NCBI GenBank assembly: GCA_001051155.2
Contig: JYIP02000008.1
Span: forward strand, 496,001 to 560,000
Origin: Chrysoporthe austroafricana
Taxonomy: Eukaryota > Ascomycota > Sordariomycetes > Diaporthales > Cryphonectriaceae
Direction of reading: 5' to 3'
Length of the DNA stretch: 64,000 nucleotides
Shown here: piece by piece, positions 1-11,987 of the stretch
Numbering within the stretch: the first letter of the stretch is position 1
How the letters are laid out: the number at the start of each line of letters is the position of its first letter
Made by a program: the position numbers and the translations under genes
The notes under the pieces: model-generated
What the model saw: the letters and a program-made list of their open reading frames with translations, nothing else
Database searches by the model: none
What the model was told of the DNA's origin: nothing

Positions 1-1042
1 TCCACAATACACACTGCCGGGCTGGGCCGGGATTCTCATAATCTCGCTGTTGACCCTGCTCATCACGGCATTTGGCTACCGCCTCGTTCACGCCTACGAG
101 CGCTGGTCATGGATCCCCGTGTTCATCATCTTCCTCATCGTGGCCGGCGAGTTTGGCCGCTCGGGGAGGTTCAACGCGCTGTTGCCCCTATCGCGTGGCC
201 CAGCCGAGGCGGGGAGCGTCCTCTCCTTCGCGGCCTCGGTATACGGCTACGCGACCGGGTGGACGAGCATGGCGGCCGACTACACGGTCTACCAGCCGGA
301 GACGGCGTCCCGGCGCCGCATCTTCTGGTGGACCTTCGGCGGTCTCCTCCTCCCCCTCGTCTTCACGGAGCTCCTCGGCGCGGCCATCATGACCGCTGCC
401 GCCGCCGAAGTCGCCGACCCGGGCGGCGACGACTTCCTCGCCGCGTACTCCGCCACCGGGATCGGCGGGATCCTGGGCGCGGTCCTCGTGCCGCCCCTCG
501 GCGCGTTCGGCAGGTTCTGCCTCGCCGTGCTGGCCCTCAGCACCGTCGCCAACAACTGCCCCAACATCTACTCCGTCGCGCTCTCGCTGCAGGTCCTCGC
601 GCGGCCCACCCGGCGGGCGCCGCGCGCCGCCTGGACGCTCCTGGGCACGTGCGCGTACGTCGCCGTCGCCGTGCCCGGGTACGGCCGCTTCGAGAGCTGG
701 CTGGAGGACTTCATGCTGCTCATCGGGTACTGGCTGGCCGTCTACCAGGGGGTCGCGCTGACGGAGCACCTCGTGTTCCGCGCCTGGCGCGGCCACGGGT
801 ACGACGTCCGCGCCTACGAGGCGCCCGGCCGGCTGCCGCCCGGCATGGCGGCCGTGACGGCGTTCGGGGTCGGCGCGGTCGGCGCGGTGCTGGGGATGGC
901 GCAGGCCTGGTGGACGGGCCCGGTGGGGCTCCTGTGTGGTGGGGAGCTCGGGGGGGACGTGGGCTTCGAGCTGGCCTTTGGTATGAGCGCTGTGAGTTAC
1001 GGCATCCTGAGGGCCGTTGAGAGGGCGTGGTATAGGAGATGA
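1..1042 (+). CDS. FCY2: Purine-cytosine permease (NCS1 family), 3' part
   Basis: C-terminal part of a plasma-membrane nucleobase:cation symporter of the NCS1/FCY2 type, which imports adenine, guanine, hypoxanthine and cytosine with protons. The frame is open from base 2, before any start codon, and runs to TGA at 1040-1042, so about 346 residues are visible and the N-terminal third lies outside the window. Hydrophobic helices alternate with short loops. Seen are a helix pair around GWAGILII and FIIFLIVAGEFGR, a conserved ANNCPNIYS stretch near the middle as in fungal FCY2 proteins, and a C-terminal aromatic region. No intron is needed. It is convergent with the IMP dehydrogenase gene downstream, and both concern purines, which may be coincidence. 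Family assignment is firm; exact substrate is not. Confidence 0.85.
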   Translation, partial: PQYTLPGWAGILIISLLTLLITAFGYRLVHAYERWSWIPVFIIFLIVAGEFGRSGRFNALLPLSRGPAEAGSVLSFAASVYGYATGWTSMAADYTVYQPETASRRRIFWWTFGGLLLPLVFTELLGAAIMTAAAAEVADPGGDDFLAAYSATGIGGILGAVLVPPLGAFGRFCLAVLALSTVANNCPNIYSVALSLQVLARPTRRAPRAAWTLLGTCAYVAVAVPGYGRFESWLEDFMLLIGYWLAVYQGVALTEHLVFRAWRGHGYDVRAYEAPGRLPPGMAAVTAFGVGAVGAVLGMAQAWWTGPVGLLCGGELGGDVGFELAFGMSAVSYGILRAVERAWYRR

Positions 1043-1872
1043 GGCACGTGCTAAAGGCGGTAGCACAGCCGCCAAGGCGGTAAAGCCCGCAGAAGGCCTA
1101 GTGTTCAGTTGATATCGCAAGTCTACATACAATGCTCTCTGTCCAACGCTTCGTCGCTGGATTGTTCGTCCCTTCTCGTGCGACCCCCTTCTGCTAGACC
1201 TACCGCTACATAGGTAGAAGACTCCGCGGACACGCTCTACAGAGGCCCTCCCGCGGACGCTGGGACAAGCACCTTGTCCTGCGCGGACCGCGTGTAGCGC
1301 ATTGTGGCTCTCTACGCCATATCTGCCGGGTTTGGAATGTCTAAGAACTATAGGCGTCAAATGCTTACCACCATGCCAACTGCTGTACTGGGCGTATTTG
1401 CGAGTTACCTGAGTAGATGAGCCTGGGCCTCTGAAGGTGGAGTGCTCGGTGCTACATTCGAAACGAACTTGTCTGAAGACGAGAGAAAGTAACGCGAACC
1501 TAGACCGGTTGCCACTTGCCTACCGAGGTAAGCGGACAAGACACTACACTAACAAATACGAGGGGCCAAGACAGGTAGCAGTACGCGATAGGAGACTCGC
1601 AATAAGCGTTGCATTTAATTTGAAAATGCCTCCTTACTCCTTGCAGCCGTATATATATATATGCGGCTCATTCTACAATCAGATCTGAATCTCAACAACA
1701 CCTCAGCAGGTACGAATCAAAGCAGGATGGACGCCAATGAGGTGCGCGTTAAGATCCTTGATGCCAAACCCATAACAATTAGCCCTTTTTTTTGATACCA
1801 ACCCGCAGCCGCCTATCCTAAACGCCTAAAGAACTATGCAGATGCACGTGGAAAGGACCAAGAAGTCCATAT
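1043..1872. other. Intergenic, convergent 3' ends
   Basis: About 830 bases between the stop codons of the permease and IMP dehydrogenase. It should hold both terminators and polyadenylation regions. An 83-codon open frame at 1437-1688 has no recognisable similarity and an AT-rich, non-coding look, including a TATATATATATA run near 1650. No gene is called. Confidence 0.6.
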
Positions 1873-3749
1873 TTAGGCATAGAGCTTCTTCTCATACGAC
1901 TCCATGTTGACACCACCCTCCAGCTGAGCACTGGCAGTGCGGATCTCGAAACGGAGCTCGCCATTGGTGACAGACTCGTGAAGCTCCTGCAGGCTCTTGA
2001 TGCCGGCATCCTGCATAGAGTGCTTTAGGCCAGCCGCGAGGTAAGGCACGAACTTACCGATCGAGCTATCGAGAGATGTTAGCCTAAGCACTCACAGACA
2101 TCTTGATAGGGAAATTTACCCTCGGTGAGCCACAGCACCAGAGACACCCTGAGCAACCAGGACGCTGTCACCCTCAGAGAAGTAGCGAGCTGTACCAGCA
2201 TTGCTCGCCTGGCTGTTCTTGCCACCGCCGCCGGCCTTCTTGTCTTGCATGGCGTCAATGCTACCCATGCCACGGTAGGCCTTGACAAGCTTGCCCTCTC
2301 GGGACACGAACGAAGTTCCTGGGGACTCGGTAGTACCAGCAAGGAGACCACCCATCATAACGGTAGAGGCACCCAGAGCGAGGCCCTTCACTATGTGACC
2401 AACGTTCTGGATACCGCCGTCGGCAATGCAGGGCACGCCAAACCTCGCTGCGAAGCTGCTGACATTGTAGACAGAGGTAGCCTGGGGACGGCCAACAGCC
2501 ATAACCTCCTGGGTAATGCAAGCGGAACCGCTGCCCATGCCGATGCGGAGACCATCGACTCCGGCGGCGATGAGAGCAGCAGCCTGCTCCCGCGTCACGA
2601 CGTTTCCGCCAATGACATCCAGGCCGGGGAAGTTCTGCTTGATCCACTTGATCATCTCAATCTGGAACATGCTGTTGCCCTGACTGCTGTCGAGGACAAC
2701 AATGTCAAGGCCAGCATCAACGAGCAACTTCAGACGGGTCTTGTCCTCGGGGCGTGTGCCGATGGCAGCGGCGCAAATCAGCTGCTTGGAGTCGGGCAGC
2801 TTGGAGGCGAGGGGGAAATGGAGGTTCTTGCGGAGATCAGAGCGAGAGATCATGGACACGAGGTTGCCATCCTTGTCGACGATCGGCAGCTTGCCCTTCT
2901 TGGACTTGGCAAGAATACCGTTGGCTTCGATCAGGGTGACGCCGTCCGAGGCCGTCACAAGGTCTGTGACCATGACATTGGAAACAGGTTGGTCGAGGTC
3001 ATCCTCAAACTGGAGGTCTCGGTTGGTGACAATGCCCAAGAGTTTGGAGCCGAGCTTGCCGTCCTCTGAGAAATAATCCGTTAGCGACTTGTTTCAACCC
3101 CGGTATGAAGCGGGCGATATCGTCTCTGCAGGGCTGAAAGTTCATAGAAACATGTTCTCCTCACGACATGGTAGTCTCTTTGGTGGAACGAAAGTTATAT
3201 TGATATGAGGTTATAATCACGAGAGCAGCAGAACAGGTAAGGACAGTGGGATTGTAGGACAGAAGGCTTACCAGTAACAGGGAAACCACCGAAGCCCCAC
3301 TTCTCCTTAAGAGCCTTCGCCTCGCCGACGGTAGTCTCCTTGGTGATCAGGACCGGGTCGTTGATGAAGCCGTTCTCGTAGCGCTTGACGCTGCGGACCA
3401 TGTCGGCCTGAGCCTCGGGAGAGCAGTTGTGGTGAATGACTCCCACGCCACCCTGCAGGGCCATATGGATGGCCATCTCATGCTCGGTGACGGTGTCCAT
3501 AGGGGAGGAGACGAAGGGCGTCTTGAGGGAGATGCGCTTCGTGATGGGAGCGTCGAGGGTGACATCCGAGGCGGGGAAGCCAATGTAGCCAGGCAAGAGG
3601 AGGAAGTCGTTGTAGGTCAGACCGCCATGGACCTTGGCATTCATGAGGTCCTGGATGCCGAGCCCATCACGAGACTCATACTCCTTGAGGACCTCCTCGG
3701 CCTTGGTGTGGTCCAGGACCTTGGACACGCCGTTGGTGGTGGCAGGCAT
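1873..3749 (-). CDS. IMD: Inosine-5'-monophosphate dehydrogenase
   Basis: Cytosolic enzyme that oxidises IMP to XMP with NAD+, the committed step of GTP synthesis and the target of mycophenolic acid. Model: exons 3749-3272, 3065-2120 and 2065-1873 on the minus strand (introns 206 and 54 bases), giving 538 residues, normal for the family. The ATG at 3749 (MPATTNG) is preferred to an in-frame TTG at 3767. Visible are the N-terminal barrel part ([21 protein letters not shown]), two CBS repeats between roughly residues 120 and 240, the VLDSSQGNS phosphate-site region, the catalytic loop [10 protein letters not shown] with the nucleophile near Cys342, and the flap region with KAYRGMGS. Both introns close in frame (VT|EDGKL and HRG|SIGKF). 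The long first intron sits between the CBS-proximal exon and the rest. Very sure of identity; splice sites are by motif. Confidence 0.96.
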
Positions 3750-5575
3750 CTTGCACGCGCGCGACAATGCCCTGTTTGAGGTGTGCGGAGGAGATGGCTG
3801 ACAAGAGTATTAGTCAAGAAGATGACGAGGCGATGGCGCGTCTTCAATCGTCTGGTCTTCTTGACGGGGAGGGTTTCCCAAGAGAAGAGAAGAAGAGTAG
3901 AGGAGAAGGAGGGAGCAACGACGGCCGCTTCAAAAAAACTTTATGCGGGACTGGCCGGTCAGATTCGTGAAAGGTGGGGAATAACTCTTATCTTATCGGT
4001 GCACGAGGCACGACGCGAGCAAGCCAAGTTGTGTTAGGTAGCTTCCCATAGTACTAGGTAAATCTACACCCACCAGAGGGGACCCTACTAATCCATTGAA
4101 CGCAGTCCATTTGTGCTTCTGGATTCTGCTGTGATTTTATGGCTTTAATGCAAATATACTCATCACACTGTGAAGCATTTGTGAGCTCACGGGCACTACG
4201 GACATACTGACACGACAGGGTATATAGTCTGATCAGCTAGTCTGTGAAAGCGTGGGTCTCAAGTGCTGACTAAAGAGTATGGAGCGGCAGGGCTTCGTCT
4301 TTTTTGACAGAAGTGCTCAGGCCATACACTCCTATCGATCTTGTGAGGATACTGTGACGATGGGATATGGCGCAATCACCAGCTGTGGGATAGCGTCCCG
4401 TGGCATGAATTACAGAATTTTCTGCGTGCCTGTGGGCCATCATCCAGAAGATGCAGTCTGGACCTTGGTACTTGCACTGGGACTCATGTATGGGTGCTCG
4501 GTACTATGTGATATGCGTCGGCACGCCTGACAAGCCCGCGACAAGTCTTTTAGATGGTAACTCTGGGCAGAAGACTGCACAATCATATTGTGCATCGTAG
4601 ATCTTGACTGGAGAGCTTGGACCCTCACCCTGCTTTGCATGACCTGCAGACTTGACTGGCCCAGCCACCGTGATATTTGAGGCGGCTCTGGGTGGAGCAT
4701 GTGCGCCCTACCCTCTCTCTCTGCCCGCCTCCCCCTTAAAGGTCCTGCCTCCCATCCGGCCATGGTCGAGACGGGTCTCTTCGAATTGTACATTCATTAT
4801 GATGCGCTTCTTGCTTCCGCTCCCTGGGCGGTGTCTTGGAGCTGACGTAGGGCACAGGCCAGGTTCCAGGTTCGTGGTGAGATGTGACAAATGGCGGGCT
4901 AGTCAGTACCAGCAGTGGTGCGTTCTGGCTGGGCTGGGCTCGCTGCCCCGCCAACAGGTGACCGGCCCATGTACGGAGTAAACAGCGTCCAACCAGCCCC
5001 CCCTGCCGCTTTCTCTGCATCTTTCAAGGATTAAGCCGAATTGAGTGGCTGGGGTTCAATATTGGGTTTTCCGCTTCAGGTCACTCACACGGTCCTCAAC
5101 CTCTTCTCCAGATCTGGATTTTGAGGTTCTTCTTGCTCCTCCTCATCGCCTGTCTATCCTCAGAGCATTTTCATTCTTGCCCGCTTTGCCCCGTGCGCTG
5201 GTAGTCATCCTTTCCTTGCGCCCAGAGCGCGTACACGTCTCGTCCAGCAAGGCGCGTCTGGTCATCGGTCCCACCAGTGCTGACCTTCACCCCCAGCTCT
5301 TGTTTGTCTGTCTTGCTCAGCCCTCCAAGGCCTGTTGGGTTACAACCCCACCCGTCGACCCGCTAGGATCGATTCCCATCCATCCCTTGTTCTGGAGGAC
5401 ATTGCCTTTCGGCGCTGCCTGGGCTGGACGGTCATTACCCCATCGAGTCCCGCCCAGGACTGCTCTTGCCCATGACGACAAGACGCCTCGAATAAATGTG
5501 TCCCTCCGTCTCGACCTCCCAGGAGTCTCCGTCTGAGCGACCGCGCCGTCGCTGCTGATATCTATACCTCGCAAG
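3750..5575. other. Shared upstream region of IMPDH and IQGAP genes
   Basis: About 1.8 kb separate the divergent starts of IMP dehydrogenase and the IQGAP gene, so it must hold both promoters. The last 500 bases before 5576 are pyrimidine-rich, like the leaders of fungal genes. Open frames here (for example 5045-5536) show no family features and are taken as chance frames in leader sequence. Confidence 0.55.
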
Positions 5576-8500
5576 ATGTCGTACCGCCCCCACCCATTGC
5601 GACAATCACATACAGTCGACTACTCGCTGCTCGATCGTCAACCTTCCACCACATCATCGGCGTCCTCGGGATACTCGTCCTCGTCCGGTCACTACGATCT
5701 CAGTCGGACCACCACTCAGTCGTCTACACAATCCAGCGGTTATGGATCGATGGGTCACAAGCGCGGCAAGAGCGAGGCCGTCGCCCGCCTCCCCCCCTCA
5801 CCCAAAAGCCCGGACGACCGGCCTCAGACCAGTGCTGGCAGTATGTACAGCATGGCAAGACAGTCGCTGAGGCCACTCCCTCAGCCGCCGTCCTCAACAC
5901 CCAGCACCCCTCCCCGAGAACATTACCGCCACGAGCGAGGCCAGTCCATCGACATCGGCAAGCTCTCCCTACAGGACAAGGAGCCATCCTCACCGACCCC
6001 TCCTTCCCGCCTGCGCGCGTCAACACTACGCCCAACCTCAATGGTCATCAGCCGCTCTGATACTGTCAGGGGAGGGAGCGCCGGCCTCCCCCCTCCACAG
6101 GTCCCGATACACCAGTCCTTGGCCGCTCCGCTCGGAAGGCCCGATCTCGTGAGCATGGGACGGTCGTCCACGAGCCAGCTGCGGACTCTGTCGAAACTGG
6201 CCCAGTCCGGAGAAGCAGAAGAGTTCGCCATCACCACACCCGCACAGGAGGTTGTCGGCCTGCGCGGCCGCCGGAGGCTCCAGAACCGCACCTCGGAGCG
6301 GTCAAGCCAGCACAGCGGTGGCTACGGCTGGGAGAGCAGGAATTGGATGGACAAGCAGCGACAGTTCCTTCAGGCTTACGAGTATCTTTGTCATATCGGA
6401 GAGGCGAAAGAATGGATAGAGGATATCATCCACAGGTCAATACCACCGATCGTCGAGCTCGAAGAGGCATTACGGGATGGCGTGACGCTGGCCGAAGTGG
6501 TCGAGGCGCTCAACCCGGACAGACGATACAGGATATTTCGACATGCTCGGCTCCAATTCAGGCATTCCGACAATATTGCCATTTTCTTTCGATATCTTGA
6601 CGAGGTTGAGCTGCCTGACCTCTTCAGGTTCGAGCTGATCGATCTCTACGAGAAGAAGAATATCCCAAAAGTCATTTACTGCATCCACGCGCTCAGTTGG
6701 CTGCTCTACCGGAAGGGTATCGTCGACTTCCGCATTGGGAACCTCGTGGGACAGCTCGAGTTTGAGCACCACGAATTGGAAGCTATGCAGAAAGGTCTGG
6801 ATAAGCTCGGGGTCAACATGCCCAGCTTCGGGACTATGGGTGCCGACTTTGGCGAGGCAGCAACACCTGAACCGCAGGAGACAGAGGAGGAAAGGATCGA
6901 CCGCGAGCTGGGCGAGCAGGAAGGCAGCATCATCGAGCTTCAAGCTCAGATGAGAGGAGCGCTCTGCAGGATGAGATTGGGAGAGACGATGCACCAGCTC
7001 TGGGATGCCGAAGACCTGCTGGTCGAGCTCCAGTCCCGCATTCGTGGAGATTGGGCCCGACAAGTTCTCGGATACCGATTGCAGATGAGACGCTTCGCCG
7101 TTAACCTCCAGAGCGCAGCTCGAGGCTTTCTGGCTCGCCGCAGGCAGATGCAGAAGGACCGAGTCCTGGAGAGCGTGGAAGGGAATGTTCTTGACCTGCA
7201 AAGCATGATACGGGCCGCGAAAGTCCGTAACGAGGTACGAGACGTGCGCTCGCAATTAGCTCAAGTGTCCGGTCCAGTCCGAGATATTCAGGCAGCCTTT
7301 AAGGGCTACCTCTCTCGCCGGAATATCGATCGTCAGAAGCACGAGACAGCTAAAATGGCTGGCCCTATTGTTGGGTTCCAGGCTGCCGTCCGTGGAGCAC
7401 TTCTGAGGAACAGGCTGGACGGGGACCAACAACTCCTAGCAGAACAAGCCAAGGCCATCACCGGCCTGCAGGCGGCCGCACGGGCAATGCTGACAAGGAC
7501 TCAGGTCGCCGTGCAGCGAGAGACTCTCCATTCTTACACAGCAGATTGGGAGGCTCTTCAAGCCGCCTGTCGAGGCAGATCAGCAAGAAATGCCGTTCAG
7601 CAGACCAAGGCAGAACTTGCACAGCACGTACCAGCTATTGGACAGTTGCAAGCATGCATCCGGGCTGCTGCTGTTCGACGCGACATTTCGAAAACGCTCG
7701 ATGATCTGAATGCACACGAACCCGAGACTATTGAACTCCAGTCACTGATCCGCGGCATGTTGAACCGGCAGCGGATAGCTCAGGACCTGGAGGCTCTGGA
7801 CAAGCAGACCCCGCAGATCATCGACTTGCAGGCATGCATTCGCGGCTGCATGTATAGGGCCAAGCACAATGATTTGCTAGATGAGCTGAAGTCTCACGAG
7901 GATGGTGTCATTGAGCTACAGTCCATGATCAGAGCAACGATGCTGAGAGGTGATATTGGCTTCCTGCTTGGTGCGCTCGAAGAAGAGGAAGAGTCGATTG
8001 TCGCCGTCCAAGCAGCTGCCAGAGCCTTCATCGTGCGGGCCAAGTTCGAAGAGAAGAGGCAGTATTTCCGGGAGAACATGCAAAAGGTCGTCAAGATTCA
8101 GAGCTTTGTCCGGGCGAAGCTCCAGGGAGAGGCCTACAAGAGCCTCACTACCGGAAAGAATCCCCCAGTTGGTGCTGTCAAGAACTTTGTGCACCTGCTC
8201 AATGACAGTGACTTCGATTTCAACGAAGAGGTGGAATTCGAACGACTCCGGAAAACTGTGGTCCAGCAAGTCAGACAAAACGAGATGCTCGAACAGTACA
8301 TTGATCAGCTGGATATCAAGATCGCCCTGCTCGTCAAGAACAAGATCACTCTAGACGAGGTTGTGCGGCATCAGCATAATTATGGAGGGCATACAGGCAC
8401 CCTTCTTGCGAACAGCTCCATGGTCTCAGCCAACCAGTTCGATCTCAAGGCGCTCAACAAGAACTCCAGGAAGAAGCTGGATCTCTACCAACAACTCTTC

Positions 8501-10605
8501 TTCAACTTGCAGACCCAGCCACAATACCTGGCCCGTCTCTTCAAGCGCGTCCGTGAGCAAGGCACTGCAGAGAAGGAGAGCAAACGTATCGAACACCTGA
8601 TGATGGGACTCTTCGGATATGCTCAGAAACGGCGAGAGGAGTACTATCTTCTCAAGATTGTGGCGCGGTCCATCAAGGAGGAGATTGATTCGTGCAGCTC
8701 TATCCAGGACTACCTCCGCGGCAACTTCTTTTGGTCGAAGCTTCTCGGCAACTACACCCGCTCCCCCCGCGATAGGAAGTACCTGAGGGACTTGCTCGGA
8801 CCAATAATCAAGGACAACATCATTGAAGATCCCGACCTGGACTTGGAAAGCGACCCAATGCAGATCTACCGGTCCGCTATTAGCAATGAAGAGCTTCGCA
8901 CCGGCCAGCCCAGCAGGAGACCACTTGACATTCCCAGAGAACTTGCTATAAAGGATGCAGAGACCCGGGCACTGTTCATTGACCACCTCCGTGATCTGCG
9001 CGAGATTTGCGACCAATTCTTACTGGCCCTGGAGGACCTCCTACCGCGCCTGCCGTACGGACTTCGTTATCTCTGCCAGCAGATGTTCCGGTTCCTCTGT
9101 GAACACTTCAAGCGAGAACCGCAGCAGAATTTGCTACAGATGGTCGGGAACTGGTTCTGGAGGTTCTACCTCCACAACGCCCTCACTGCTCCAGAGAACG
9201 TGGGCGTCATTGAGAGACAGTTGAGCCGCCTGCAAAAGCGCAACCTCGGCGAAGTCGCTAAAGTGCTGGGGCAGGTCGCGTCAGGTCGCCACTTCGGAGG
9301 CGAGAATGTGTACCTGCAACCACTCAACGCTTTCATTGGAGAGTCGATCGAGCGCTTCAACCAGATCATGGTGGATCTCATCGAGGTGCCCGACGCAGAG
9401 ATTACATTCGACATTGACGAGTTTAACGACTTGTACGCAAAGAACAGGCCGACCCTATACATCAAGATGAGCGACATCTTTGCCATCCACAGTCTGATCG
9501 CAAGCGAGCTTCCCTTCATCTGCCCGAATCGAGATGACGTGCTCCGCGAGATCATGCAGGACCTTGGTAGCGCCAAAAACAACGAAAACGAGATGACAGC
9601 TACAGGCTCGTCCGATATTCAGATGTTCCTCACGCCCAAGCTGCATGATGTTGAGGATCCGGAGGCTGCAGCCAAGGCCTTGTTCATGGAGACGAAGAGA
9701 TGCGTCCTCTACATCATCCGTGTGCAGAGCGGTGCCAACCTCCTCGAGATTCTGGTCAAGCCAATCTCCCCAGAGGACGAGCACAAGTGGGACAAGGTCC
9801 TGCGGGAAGACTTCTCCGGCCATGGCCACACCAAGGGTGCTTACTCGGATGCGAACATGGTCGATGTCACGAGGATGTCCTACTACGAGCTCAAGAAAAC
9901 CGCGCTTGAGAACGTAATGAGGCTTGAGCACATGGGTCGCATCTCCAAGCACAACTACTACCAGGACGTGCTCAATGCCATCGCGCTTGACATTCGCACC
10001 AAGAGCAGGAGGAGGGTTCAGAGACAGCGTGAGCTCGAGGGCGTCCGCCTGACCCTCAGCAACCTTCACGAGAAGGCCAAGTATCTCGAGCAGCAGCGGA
10101 AGAGCTATGACGATTACATCGAGCAGGCCATGTTGACGCTGCAGAAGAACAAGGGGTAAGTCATCCACCACCGATACCATCAACGGCACAAGCAAGTACT
10201 GACAGCCACAACAGAAAGAAGAAGTTCCTGCTTCCTTTCACTCGACAGTATAATCACCAGCGCGAGCTCGAGCGCAGCGGCCGGGTGCCCAAGTTCGGCT
10301 CATACAAGTACAGCGCGCGGCAGCTCATGGACAAGGGCGCCCTAGTCGGCTGGACGGGCACGGCGGACCGCGATTGGGACAAGATCAACCTGACTATTTC
10401 CTGTGACCAAGTCGGTGTGTTCGCGATTGAAGGATCCCGAGGCCACATCCAAATTCCCGGCGCCAGCGCCCTGGTGCCCATCGAGGACCTGCTGCAGGCA
10501 CAGTTCGAGTCGCAGCAGTTCATGACACTGTTCGAGGGCAACCTAAAGGTGAACGTCAACCTGTTGTTGCATTTATTGTATAAAAAGTTTTACAAGACCC
10601 AATGA
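5576..10605 (+). CDS. IQG1: IQGAP-family cytokinesis scaffold (Iqg1/Rng2/SepG type)
   Basis: Large scaffold that links actin, calmodulin/myosin light chain and formin during contractile-ring assembly and septation. Exons 5576-10155 and 10215-10605 (one 59-base intron, GG|A joining NKG to KKKF) give 1656 residues. Order: disordered Ser/Thr/Pro-rich head (1-250); calponin-homology domain about 262-380 (start YEYLCHIGEAKEWIE, end ALSWLLYRKG); about 14 IQ-like motifs from 451 to 850 with the core [L/I/F]QxxxRGxxxR; a coil; a RasGAP-related domain about 1000-1350 (PQYLARLFKRVREQ, LPYGLRYLCQQM); and the RasGAP C-terminal domain about 1430-1600 (RRVQRQRELEGV). This is the full IQGAP order. In characterised IQGAPs the GAP-related part binds Rho-type GTPases without stimulating hydrolysis, and the same is inferred here. 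The last exon is short and ends the conserved C-terminal fold. Confidence 0.95.
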
Positions 10606-11987
10606 TGAAAAGTGGAAAGGCGAACGATCGGAGCTGAGTCCGCGAGTCGGGGAGATGAGCGGCCTGAGGCCGCAAGCATGGATCGACGAGGTATGACTTG
10701 GGTGTATCGATGGGTGATGGACGGACGGACACAACGGAAGGATACCTCTTACTACCCAACTAGGCAGATTCGGTGTTCAGGGCGTGTGCTGTTTCGACCT
10801 TGCATTTGTTTTTGAATTGAATCGATTACTGGAAACTCGGGCTTGGGCTGGAGGGGATGCACGAGAGGAGCACAAGAAGATGCAGAATCGTTATATGCAC
10901 TTCTACCGTTAGATAAAACCTTCGACACAACCGCATTGGTAGAGCATGATACATACCCACGTTGATTTGATACATACTGGTTCTGTGAGACGCTGGGTCC
11001 TACTAGGTTCCAAGCTTGGGGCTTCCAAGGAGCCCTCGCTTTCAGCACTTCAAATCTGCCGGGTCTCGCAGCTGCATTTGTGAATATCTTCGGCCTTCCA
11101 GCAGCAGACTGAGCACCCAGTCCTTATTCTGGTGACCTTTGGGTGGCAAGACTGCTTAATTGATCGATCGTCTGAGGCCTCAGTGTCGTTTATTCATACC
11201 TATCTTTGCAGCACCTAGTGCTCTGCGCTAGAATGAAGCGACTGCCTCATTCGGAAGGGCACTCGACGCTCATTGGCTGAAGCTTTCAGCGCGAGAGAGC
11301 TTATACTAAGCACTTCACTCTATTGCTTCGGCTTGAACAATATCAAGAAGCTCAGGCAGAGGCCCCAGGGCCTGTCTACTCTAACATCGCACTCTTAGAG
11401 TGTTCATGTCTGTATGAGTGGGGGTGCGGCTGCTTTAGAATTAATTGTATGCCTACGACGATAGTTTCCCCCACCCCCTCCCCCAATGTGCGGAAGCCTC
11501 AAGCCCATGCGTCCTCTTTTCAGCTATCTGCTAAGCTCTCCTCTCCTAGACAGGCCTCCTGGTGTGATTTTGTGGTAGACACATAGATATTTTCTCCCCT
11601 CATTGTTTTTGTGAACCTCCAGGCCATCTTCCCAGTGCTCTGGTCTAGTTTGTGCTTGTTCGGTCGGGAGACTTGACCGAAGTAAGCCTTATAGGCTCAC
11701 CGGAGATGAGCAGCCGCATAGCAAGCCGCATCGCAGCCGCATCGAAGCCCACATAGCAGCCGCATCGTCAATTTTTTTTATCTAGGTATCATATCGCTTA
11801 CATAAATTAGGGATGTGAGAAGGAGTTCGCAGCTGTCTCGGCACCTGATCAGACTAGGACTGCCCCACGACTTTTTCTGTTTGTTTTTTTTTTCTTTCTC
11901 CTCACACCATCAGCCTTCCAACCCTGCCCACACACAGAAGCCCAGCTCTCGTCCTCGACCCAGCAAGAAACCGCCTTCGTCAGCAAG
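10606..11987. other. Gene-free spacer with short tandem repeat
   Basis: About 1.4 kb after the IQGAP stop. No coding sequence is supported. It includes an imperfect tandem array of an 11-12 base unit at 11710-11767 (listed separately), and a pyrimidine-rich, T-rich stretch at 11870-11900 just before the next gene that looks like a fungal leader or promoter. Confidence 0.55.
11710..11767. repeat. Imperfect tandem repeat, unit CAGCCGCATAG
   Basis: Five adjoining 11-12 base copies based on CAGCCGCATMG, with one more divergent copy (AGCCCACATAG). It lies about 220-280 bases upstream of the start at 11988, so it could sit in that promoter. Confidence 0.8.

Noticed and set aside
5045..5536. 163-codon frame before the IQGAP start
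   Set aside because: Pyrimidine-rich leader translation; no family features and no conserved start context.
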